Assembly: GCA_003224135.1 (NCBI GenBank)
Contig: QHYO01000180.1
Span: forward strand, 1-19,247
DNA length: 19,247 bases
Reading direction: 5' to 3'
Origin: Acidobacteriota bacterium
Lineage (GTDB): Bacteria; Acidobacteriota; Terriglobia; Acidiferrales; UBA7541
Part shown: piece by piece, positions 7,150 to 13,299 of the stretch
Position numbering within the stretch: position 1 is the stretch's first letter
Layout of the letters: each line of letters begins with the position of its first letter
Notes under the pieces: model-generated
The model's input: the letters and a program-made list of their open reading frames with translations, nothing else
What the model was told of the DNA's origin: nothing
The model's database searches: none
Program-made: the position numbers and the translations under genes

Positions 7150-7518
7150 TCATCCCAGCAGCGCGCGAAGTTTGCCTCGCACTTCCGCCAATTCCGCATC
7201 CGAGGTTTTGCCTTTTCGTGTTGCCTTCCGCGCTCTCCAGTCCAGGTTCTTCATGTCATCTGCCAGCACCGCGCTTCGCGATTGGCTTGCCAACAACACC
7301 TCGAACGGATAGCCCTTGATCCGGATCGTCATTGGGCAGCAGATCATCAATCCAGTTTTCGCATTGTAAGCGGCGGGTGTCAGCACTGGCGCTGGTCGAT
7401 GGCCAGCCCGTTCCTGCGGATTGAAGCTGATCCATACCACGTCCCCGGCGTTCGGATGTGAGTGACGAGGTTTGGTAATGGCGCGCCAATACAAAACTAC
7501 GGCTGCCGAATCCTCCAC
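7150..7518 (-). CDS. MazF/PemK-family endoribonuclease toxin, orphan
   Basis: 122 codons from GTG 7518. The core aligns with MazF: NAGDVVWISFNPQ (23-35), ERAGHRPA (36-43), YNAKTGLMICCPMT (51-64), KGYPFEVLL (68-76) and DWRARKATRKG (93-103). MazF cleaves mRNA at short motifs. The equivalents of E. coli E24 and R29 are E36 and R41, and T64 matches T52, so catalytic residues appear kept. The S1-S2 loop is about 3 residues shorter than in E. coli MazF (PTKGSEQAGHRPA). No mazE-like antitoxin is found: uppP ends only 48 bp upstream. The start is unclear. GGAGG (7512-7516) lies inside codons 1-3 of the GTG frame, and family proteins would begin near residue 14, where the codon is ATT, so the start codon may be damaged or non-canonical. 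It lies between uppP and ftsK on the same strand. Confidence 0.78.
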   Translation of the reverse strand: MEDSAAVVLYWRAITKPRHSHPNAGDVVWISFNPQERAGHRPAPVLTPAAYNAKTGLMICCPMTIRIKGYPFEVLLASQSRSAVLADDMKNLDWRARKATRKGKTSDAELAEVRGKLRALLG

Positions 7519-7566
7519 ACCAACTCAAACCATCCTGACACGGCTGGTTAGGTGTCAACATTGTAT

Positions 7567-8460
7567 CTACTTCAGGTAAGCTATCGCCCAGGCCAGCACC
7601 GCGGTGCCCACAACAATCCGATAAATGGCAAATGGCGCGAATCCCCTGCGCCGCACCCACGACAAAAACCAAGCCACCGCGCCGTACGCCACGATGAACG
7701 ACACCACAAATCCGATCGCAAGAACGACCCAACCGTGTCCGTCAATATGCGATACGCCTATTGCGTTTTCGCCTTTGCCGCGCAACGATTTCAACAAATC
7801 GTAGCAGGTAGCCACCACCATCGTTGGTATCGACAGGAAAAATGAAAATTCCAGCGCCGCTGCGCGGGACATTCCCGCCAACTGGCCCGCAGCAATCGTG
7901 GACATCGACCGCGACGTTCCTGGAAATACGGCAGAGAGAATCTGACATGCGCCGATCCACACGGCTTGACCGAAACTCATCGCTTCCATGCGCCATGTGT
8001 GGATCAACGAATTCCGAGCGTCCTCGCCCGCAGCTTCGGCCTTTGCATTTCTCGCGTCCACCAGCCACATCACGATTCCGCCGATGACCAGCGAACTTCC
8101 CATGATCACCAGGCTTTCCAAATGTTTTCCGATAATCTTTGTGAACAGGAAAGCAGGAATTGCAGTGACCACAAACGCGATCAGCGTGAGGCTCAGCGGG
8201 TGTGTCAAAATTGTGCGATCACCCTTTTCGCCCTGCGGAAATGTCGCAAACAGTTTGGCAATTCTTTCTCGAAAATATACCGGCAGGCACAGAATCGCGC
8301 CGAGTTGAATCACAATTGTGTACATCTTCCAGTAGCCGCTCGCGAGATCAATGTGCAAAAGCGCTTCGGCAATTCTTAAATGCGCTGTGGAACTGACGGG
8401 TAGAAATTCTGTAAGTCCTTCAATGATGCCGAGTATCACGGACAGCAGGTAGTCGTTCAA
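7567..8460 (-). CDS. uppP: Undecaprenyl-diphosphate phosphatase (UppP/BacA)
   Basis: 297 residues, the usual family length. Dephosphorylates undecaprenyl pyrophosphate on the outer face of the inner membrane, recycling the lipid carrier for peptidoglycan and other surface polymers; overproduction confers bacitracin resistance. Both signature motifs are present: EGLTEFLPVSSTAHL (14-28), with the catalytic Glu pair region, and PGTSRSMST (180-188). Hydrophobic segments run through the protein (about 45-62, 90-110, 116-134, 205-225, 244-268, 279-296). The start is TTG 8460, supported by GGAGA about 7 nt upstream; no better ATG fits. It lies 45 bp after the GNAT gene and 48 bp before mazF, same strand, so co-transcription is likely. 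Confidence 0.95.
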   Translation of the reverse strand: MNDYLLSVILGIIEGLTEFLPVSSTAHLRIAEALLHIDLASGYWKMYTIVIQLGAILCLPVYFRERIAKLFATFPQGEKGDRTILTHPLSLTLIAFVVTAIPAFLFTKIIGKHLESLVIMGSSLVIGGIVMWLVDARNAKAEAAGEDARNSLIHTWRMEAMSFGQAVWIGACQILSAVFPGTSRSMSTIAAGQLAGMSRAAALEFSFFLSIPTMVVATCYDLLKSLRGKGENAIGVSHIDGHGWVVLAIGFVVSFIVAYGAVAWFLSWVRRRGFAPFAIYRIVVGTAVLAWAIAYLK

Positions 8461-8505
8461 ATGGTCTCTCCGAAAGGGATGTGCTTCTGCATTTTTACCG
8501 CATTG

Positions 8506-8973
8506 TCACGACGTTGACCTGGGCGTCGCGCTCAGTTTCTTGCGCATTTCAAGTGCATCCAGGCGGCCTGGATAATAGTTTTTCAGCACCGCTTCCCTAC
8601 GGTATCCGTGACGCTCCCAGAACGCAATCCCGGCATCGTTGCTCGTTGCAGTTTCAAGCAGCACCGTGCGCACTCCGCGGAACGCCAGGTGTGACTCGTT
8701 TTCCTGCAACAATTCCGTGCCAACTCCATGCCGCCGGTACGATTCCGCTACGTCAAGAGTGACGATGTGGGCGAGCGGCGGATTTTCTTCGCTCAGAATG
8801 AAACCGACAATTTTCGTGCCGTCCGCGGCGACCAGGCACTCCGCGCCAGGCTGCGAAAGAAAGTACCGCAGCATGGTTTTGGAATACGCAATGCCCGGCG
8901 GAAAACACGCCTGATCCAGTTTGTGGAGCGCAGCAAAATCGTGCGGCTCGTATTGTCGAATCGCCACAGCCAC
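8506..8973 (-). CDS. GNAT-family N-acetyltransferase (RimI-like)
   Basis: 155 residues. Transfers an acetyl group from acetyl-CoA to an amine. The acetyl-CoA loop is RRHGVGTELL (80-89), preceded by the beta4 strand AHIVTLDV (68-75). The C-terminal AFWERHGYRREAVLKNYYPG (117-136) then RLDALEMRK is very close to RimI-type protein N-alpha-acetyltransferases (YYPGR.DAL.M). The substrate is not provable from sequence and no ribosomal protein S18 gene is adjacent. The start is GTG 8973 without an obvious ribosome binding site; GTG at codon 3 is an alternative. It is first in a likely minus-strand unit with uppP, 45 bp downstream, and divergent from rsgA. Confidence 0.88.
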   Translation of the reverse strand: MAVAIRQYEPHDFAALHKLDQACFPPGIAYSKTMLRYFLSQPGAECLVAADGTKIVGFILSEENPPLAHIVTLDVAESYRRHGVGTELLQENESHLAFRGVRTVLLETATSNDAGIAFWERHGYRREAVLKNYYPGRLDALEMRKKLSATPRSTS

Positions 8974-9101
8974 GCCGCCGATTCTATGGACCGCGAGGGC
9001 TTCTGTCGAAGGATTTTCACCGCTGATACGGAAGACTCTGCTATGCTTCCGATGCGGCCATCCAGGGCCGTTTTGTGTACTCTATTTTTCAGGAGGCGCC
9101 T

Positions 9102-9161
9102 GTGCGAACCGTAATTTCCCTCACGGGAAGAGTGCGTCTCCGTGTCTCTTCCCTGAGCTAA
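9102..9161 (+). CDS. Possible 19-codon leader ORF with strong ribosome binding site
   Basis: A perfect AGGAGG (9091-9096) stands 5 nt before GTG 9102, opening a 19-codon frame ending TAA 9159-9161; the peptide is MRTVISLTGRVRLRVSSLS. The coding stretch also forms a hairpin (GGGAAGAG 9125-9132 with CTCTTCCC 9146-9153, loop 13 nt). It lies about 155 nt upstream of rsgA on the same strand, so it could be a leader peptide or an unrelated small gene. No homology is recognised. Confidence 0.3.
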   Translation: MRTVISLTGRVRLRVSSLS

Positions 9162-9188
9162 TCTCCAGTTCAATTTAAGTTACGTCTT

Positions 9189-9298
9189 CAGCCATTTGGG
9201 ATGGCTGCTTCCGCCCGTTTGCAAAAAACGGCGCGCCTCGAATCTGCCACGCGCGTGTTCGAGAACGGCTTTCAGGTTTTGCCCTTACAAACCCTGAA
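9189..9298 (+). promoter_or_regulatory. Two stem-loops in the rsgA leader
   Basis: CAGCCAT (9189-9195) pairs perfectly with ATGGCTG (9201-9207) around a 5-nt loop. TTCAGGTTTTG (9271-9281) pairs at 10 of 11 positions with CAAACCCTGAA (9288-9298) around a 6-nt loop. The second hairpin ends only 5 nt before the AAGGAGA ribosome binding site (9304-9310) of rsgA. The region 8974-9316 between the divergent GNAT and rsgA genes holds these elements and the small ORF; no further gene is visible. Confidence 0.4.
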
Positions 9299-9316
9299 CA
9301 AAAAAGGAGATTCGCA

Positions 9317-10414
9317 GTGTATTCATTGGAAGATTTGGGGTGGTGTAAGTATTTTTCTTCGCAGTACGAAACAAGTAAAACCGGTTCGGAGTTTCTGCCG
9401 GCGCGTGTGACCGAAGACAACCGAGAAATTTACCGGATCGTCTCCGCCACCGGCGAATTTCTTTCCGAACTGAGTGGAAAACTCCGGCACGAAATTCTGG
9501 GCCGTGCGGATTTTCCCGCCGTTGGCGATTGGGTGCTTGCGAGCCTGCGTGAAAGCGAACGGCGCGCAACGATTCATCGTGTGCTCAAGCGCAGAAGTAA
9601 GTTCTCACGCAAAATCGCAGGCAGAAAAACCGAAGAACAAATCGTCGCTGCAAATATTGATGTGATTTTTCTTGTGAGTTCGCTGAATCGCGAATTCAAT
9701 CCACGCCGCATCGAACGATACCTCACGCTGGCGTGGGAGAGTGGCGCGAGACCGGTGATCGTGTTGAACAAATGCGATCTCTGCGAAAACGCAGACGAAC
9801 TTTTGCGCGAAACGGAATCCGCGGCAATGGGCGTTCGCGTGGTTCTCGCGAGCGCGTTTCGCGGTGACGGCATCGCTGAGATTTGCGAAATTCTGCAAGC
9901 TGCCTCAGAAAACACTGGAGCGAGTTTGACCGCGGCGCTGCTTGGGACCTCCGGAGTTGGAAAATCATCTCTCATTAACGCGATTCTCGGAACGCCGCTC
10001 CTTGAAACAAAGAGTATTCGCGCAGGCGACGATCGCGGGCGGCACACCACCACGACGCGGCAACTGATTGTTCTTTCGGGTGGCGGAGTGCTGATTGATA
10101 CGCCGGGAATGCGCGAACTGCAACTGTGGGATGCGGGCGAGGGAATTGGGCAGGCGTTCGGCGAAATTCAAGAACTGGCTGCACGCTGCAAATTTCGCGA
10201 TTGCAAGCACGAGAGCGAGCCGGGATGCGCAGTGCGTGCGGCTGTGGAATCGGAAGCGCTCGATGTGGAACGGCTGGAAAGTTTTCACAAGCTGGGACGC
10301 GAGGAAAAATTCCTGGAGGCGAAACAGGACGCGGCGGTACGCTCGCAGCGCACGAAAGAGCTGCGAAAAATGATGAAATCAGTGAACCAGTTTTACCGCG
10401 ACCGCGGGCGATAA
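9317..10414 (+). CDS. rsgA: Ribosome small subunit biogenesis GTPase RsgA
   Basis: 365 residues. A circularly permuted GTPase that checks late 30S maturation, acting in the cytosol on the 30S decoding region. Order seen: an N-terminal OB-fold (about 30-95); G4 NKCD (151-154) preceding G1 GTSGVGKSS (210-218), the permuted order diagnostic of this family; G2 region GRHTTTTR (241-248); G3 DTPGMRE (261-267). A C-terminal zinc knuckle has C291, C296, H298 and C304. Starts at GTG 9317, with AAGGAGA 6 nt upstream (9304-9310). It is a monocistronic-looking plus-strand gene facing the aldehyde dehydrogenase gene, with a long hairpin between them. No lesion is seen. Confidence 0.96.
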   Translation: MYSLEDLGWCKYFSSQYETSKTGSEFLPARVTEDNREIYRIVSATGEFLSELSGKLRHEILGRADFPAVGDWVLASLRESERRATIHRVLKRRSKFSRKIAGRKTEEQIVAANIDVIFLVSSLNREFNPRRIERYLTLAWESGARPVIVLNKCDLCENADELLRETESAAMGVRVVLASAFRGDGIAEICEILQAASENTGASLTAALLGTSGVGKSSLINAILGTPLLETKSIRAGDDRGRHTTTTRQLIVLSGGGVLIDTPGMRELQLWDAGEGIGQAFGEIQELAARCKFRDCKHESEPGCAVRAAVESEALDVERLESFHKLGREEKFLEAKQDAAVRSQRTKELRKMMKSVNQFYRDRGR

Positions 10415-10455
10415 GAAAAAACAAGAGCGGAATACGGCAAAGGTGACGGGCAGTC

Positions 10456-12000
10456 TCATCGATTTTCGTAACGTAACCTATGCCGCCAAGGTCCCTCGAC
10501 TCCGTTTAGAGACTCGCTGCGCTCGGGATGACAAATTCCGGATAGTGATAGAGCGTCGAAAGGGGCGCGGCGCGCCCCTTTCGACTGCGGTTGCGAATTC
10601 GACGTGGTCATAGTTTGACGGTGACGGTTTTTACCTCGGTGTAGTTGGCTAGACCGTATTCGCCTAGCGCGAACGCCGTCGGCGATCGCGTGAGCCTTAG
10701 TGATGTCCTGCGTCCAGACAGCGGCGGCGAGGCCATAGATATTTTTGTTGGCGCGGTCGACGACTTCGTTGATGTCCTTGAATTTCAGAATGGACATAAC
10801 GGGGCCGAAGATTTCTTCCTGGGCGATTTTCATGTTGTCCTGCACATCGGCGAAAACGGTAGGCTCGATGAAGTAGCCTTTGTCGCCCACGCGATTCCCA
10901 CCGGCGAGAAGTTTTGCTTTTTCGTCTTTGCCAGCCGCGATGTAGCCCATCACTTTGTCGAATTGGTCCTGATCCACTTGTGGGCCTTGCTCGGTATTTT
11001 TGTCGAAGGGATTTCCGACGGTGCGCTTTTTGGCGCGGGCGACCGATTTCTCCACGAATTCGTCGTAGATCTTTTCTTCGACGAAGGTGCGCGAGCCGGC
11101 GCAGCAGCACTGGCCCTGGTTGAAGAAGAGAGCGAAGTGCGAACCTTCGATGGCCTTGTCCAGATCGGAGTCGGCGAAAACGATGTTGGGGCTTTTGCCG
11201 CCGAGTTCGAGCGTGACGCGCTTGAGATTGGTGTCCGCAGCGGCCCGCATGATCAAGTGGCCAACTTCGGTGGAACCGGTGAAGGCAACTTTGTCCACGT
11301 CCATGTGGCGCGCAAGCGCTGCGCCAGCGGTGGGGCCGTAGCCGGGAAGAAGATTGACGACGCCTTCGGGAAATCCAGCTTCGAGAATGAGTTCACCGAC
11401 GCGGAGTGCTGAGAGAGGAGTTTGCTCCGCGGGCTTCATCACAACGGTGCAGCCGGTAGCGAGAGCGGGACTGAGTTTCCACGCTTGCATCAGGAGGGGA
11501 AAATTCCAGGGAATGATTTGGCCAACGACGCCGACCGGTTCGTGCTTGGTGTAGCAGAAATAGCGGCCCTGCACGGGAATAGTTTTGCCCTGAACCTTGT
11601 CGGCCCATCCGGCGTAGTAGCGATAGCAGGCAATGGTAAGAGGAAGATCGGCGGCGCGAGCGACGGAATAGGGCTTGCCGTTATCGAGTGCTTCGAGCTG
11701 CGCGAGTTCGTCGGCGTGTTTTTCGATGAGGTCAGCGAGCTTGTAGAGAAGATTGCCGCGTTGCGACGCGGTGATTTTTTTGCGCCACGGTCCGTTGTCG
11801 AAAGCAGCGCGGGCGGCGGAGACGGCTTTGTCGACATCGGCGGCATCGGCTTCTGCGACGCGGGTGATGACTTCTCCGGTGGCTGGGTTGATGGTCGGAA
11901 AAGTTTTGCCGGAGGCGGAGTCCACCCATTTGTTGTTGATGAGCAGCTTGGTTGCGGAGACTTTTACTGTCGGTTCAAAAACTGTGGTGGCGGTAGCCAT
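10456..12000 (-). CDS. NAD(P)-dependent aldehyde dehydrogenase, C-terminus lost by deletion and frameshift
   Basis: Starts at ATG 12000 with AGGGAGGAA upstream. Residues 1-445 are a normal class I/II-type aldehyde dehydrogenase, which oxidises aldehydes to acids: IIPWNFPL (162-169), KPAEQTP (189-195), ELGGKSP (265-271) with E265 as general base, GQCCCAGSR (296-304) with C299 as nucleophile, and EEIFGPV (395-401). After DGVRA the frame runs into 69 unrelated residues ending at 10456. The true C-terminus is visible in another frame as [20 protein letters not shown], stop at 10608-10610. The segment normally joining them (about 30-35 residues, including the VNCY and PFGG motifs) is missing. A deletion not divisible by three, with its junction at about 10666-10670, explains both. 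The missing stretch forms part of the catalytic/oligomerisation region, so activity is doubtful. Substrate unknown. Confidence 0.85.
   Translation of the reverse strand: MATATTVFEPTVKVSATKLLINNKWVDSASGKTFPTINPATGEVITRVAEADAADVDKAVSAARAAFDNGPWRKKITASQRGNLLYKLADLIEKHADELAQLEALDNGKPYSVARAADLPLTIACYRYYAGWADKVQGKTIPVQGRYFCYTKHEPVGVVGQIIPWNFPLLMQAWKLSPALATGCTVVMKPAEQTPLSALRVGELILEAGFPEGVVNLLPGYGPTAGAALARHMDVDKVAFTGSTEVGHLIMRAAADTNLKRVTLELGGKSPNIVFADSDLDKAIEGSHFALFFNQGQCCCAGSRTFVEEKIYDEFVEKSVARAKKRTVGNPFDKNTEQGPQVDQDQFDKVMGYIAAGKDEKAKLLAGGNRVGDKGYFIEPTVFADVQDNMKIAQEEIFGPVMSILKFKDINEVVDRANKNIYGLAAAVWTQDITKAHAIADGVRARRIRSSQLHRGKNRHRQTMTTSNSQPQSKGARRAPFDALSLSGICHPERSESLNGVEGPWRHRLRYENR
10488..10532. 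repeat. Dispersed intergenic repeat of the 'CHPERSE' type
   Basis: On the minus strand it begins GTCATCCCGAGCGCAGCGAG (10532-10513) and ends CTCGAGGGACCTT-like at 10488. This core (GTCATCC-GAGCG-AGCGA-GGACCT) is a very common dispersed intergenic element in Acidobacteriota and other soil bacteria, often mistranslated as CHPERSE. Here it is read through by the frameshifted tail of the aldehyde dehydrogenase. Only one copy is seen in the window. Confidence 0.6.
10555..10585. terminator. 14-bp perfect hairpin between convergent rsgA and aldehyde dehydrogenase
   Basis: GTCGAAAGGGGCGC (10555-10568) and GCGCCCCTTTCGAC (10572-10585) are perfect complements with a 3-nt loop. It lies 23 bp past the original aldehyde dehydrogenase stop (10608-10610) and 140 bp past rsgA, so it probably ends transcription from both sides. 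No T-tract follows on either strand, so it is not a classical intrinsic terminator. Confidence 0.5.
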
Positions 12001-12352
12001 GATTCATTCCTCCCTAAGAAAATCATTTCGGGGAAGCGTACTCCCGTGGAGCGGGGGAAGCAAGAAAGCGGGTAGCGACCATTGTAGGGAAGAGAAGTTG
12101 GTGGTTTGCAGGGAGGACCTATCCTTTTTGCGTAAGGGTGGCAAATGCAGGACTTATTTCTTCAAGAGTGAAAAGAATGAGCCAAGAGTGAAGGGTGCGC
12201 ACAGAAAACAAAGAGGTTAGCGGGAAGGGAGACGTGTACTTGCCGGGAGTGTTCGCTTCGAATCACGAGCCTGATCCGGCGCTGCCTTTCGGATTGCCGG
12301 GAAGCCGTCTCATGCACCAGTTAGCTATGCGTTGTTTCGTTAGCGTACTTCG
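12001..12352. other. Intergenic region upstream of aldehyde dehydrogenase
   Basis: The left end holds the aldehyde dehydrogenase ribosome binding site and presumably its promoter. At about 12163-12192 a 10-bp CAAGAGTGAA occurs twice with an intervening AAGAATGAG variant. An unsupported 41-codon plus-strand frame ends at about 12357. No RNA gene or convincing CDS is seen. Confidence 0.4.
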
Positions 12353-12934
12353 CTATTGACCTGCTCCAAACGCACCCTGACACGATCGGGCAGCGCTCCG
12401 CGGCGCGTGCGCCAAAATTACATCGTGCGCGCCACGCAGGTCACGTATGGCAAAACTACCAATTTCAATTTGCCGCGTTCCGGAATGGATATGCAGCGCG
12501 CTAATCGTGCCGTCATCGCGAGAAGTGCATTCAACGCGATCGATTTCATTCCACGGAATCGTTTTCTGCCGATTTCCTACGCTGAATGGTGTACTACACG
12601 TAAAGATAATAAAGCTTGGGAGCCCTTCACAGGCGAACGTCGTGCCCATTACTCCTGTCGAAGAGATGAGAGTCGGCGCCGTGGTGGCAATGCCCACACC
12701 AATGAACGTAGCGATGGCTGCGGGCGCAAGAATAATGGCGTAGACGATGAAACCCAGAATCATATGAATATTTTTGGTTTCCGGCTTTCGCAGCGTACGT
12801 CCAGATACGGTGTTCAAGAAGATCGTGAATTTAGCCCACCACCACCAAAGAACAGCCCAGACAATCAAAACACAGCAGGCAATTACAACCAGCCTGCCGA
12901 TGGCGCTAGCTACAGGAATCTCAATTGGGTCCAT
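12353..12934 (-). CDS. Hypothetical two-TM membrane protein
   Basis: 193 residues from ATG 12934, chosen because GGAG stands 6 nt upstream; a longer GTG frame from 13033 lacks a ribosome binding site and would cover a palindrome (12987-13005). There are two strong membrane segments, about 12-36 (ending in VLWWWWAKF) and about 57-83. A cytosolic or external domain with IPWNEIDRVECTSRDDG (126-142), LHIHSG and IEIGSFAIRDL follows. That pattern (a turn of 'IPW.EI..V' followed by short beta strands) recalls bacterial PH-like domains of the YdbT/DUF304 kind, which is a weak inference. The C-terminal 20 residues are low in pattern. It is divergent from the histidine kinase gene; function not known. 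Confidence 0.6.
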   Translation of the reverse strand: MDPIEIPVASAIGRLVVIACCVLIVWAVLWWWWAKFTIFLNTVSGRTLRKPETKNIHMILGFIVYAIILAPAAIATFIGVGIATTAPTLISSTGVMGTTFACEGLPSFIIFTCSTPFSVGNRQKTIPWNEIDRVECTSRDDGTISALHIHSGTRQIEIGSFAIRDLRGAHDVILAHAPRSAARSCQGAFGAGQ

Positions 12935-12986
12935 CGGCACTCCGGTCACAGCTTCGTATTGTATCCAGACTGGCGCCTTGGTTAAT

Positions 12987-13005
12987 GGGATGGTCCGACC
13001 ATCCC
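12987..13005. repeat. Perfect palindrome upstream of the two-TM protein
   Basis: GGGATGGTC (12987-12995) and GACCATCCC (12997-13005) are exact complements around one base, a compact operator-like or hairpin element. It lies 53 bp upstream of the start at 12934, in the region between this gene and the divergent kinase. Its presence favours the downstream start choice. Confidence 0.5.
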
Positions 13006-13299
13006 TTCGCCACCGGCCCGATGTGGACTGCACTTATGTCCATCGCAGTCGCATATTTGCGCTTTCTTTAACAGCATCGAGGAAGAGTAGAGCACAGCTC
13101 GGGTTTGTCAAGCTGGAGCAAGCGCGCTATCATCCGAAGATTACGATCTGCGCGATCCAGGTGAGGTAAGCCATGGCGCAGTGGAACGCTCCATTCCTGT
13201 TACTGCCGCTGATTCCACGCCACAGTCTTGCAGTTCTGCCCGTCGCCGATGGCACCCGCTTTAACAAGTTTTCCAGGGCGAGTTTGTGAGGTAACCCCG

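Noticed and set aside
10645..11412. 255-codon plus-strand ORF opposite the aldehyde dehydrogenase
   Set aside because: Antisense shadow of a strongly conserved gene; no independent motif or start signal.
12935..13033. 33-residue N-terminal extension of the two-TM protein from GTG 13033
   Set aside because: No ribosome binding site there, while ATG 12934 has GGAG; the extension covers a perfect palindrome.
13228..13299. 24-residue N-terminal extension of the kinase
   Set aside because: Not part of the MEDS domain, no ribosome binding site; ATG 13300 has GTGAGG upstream.
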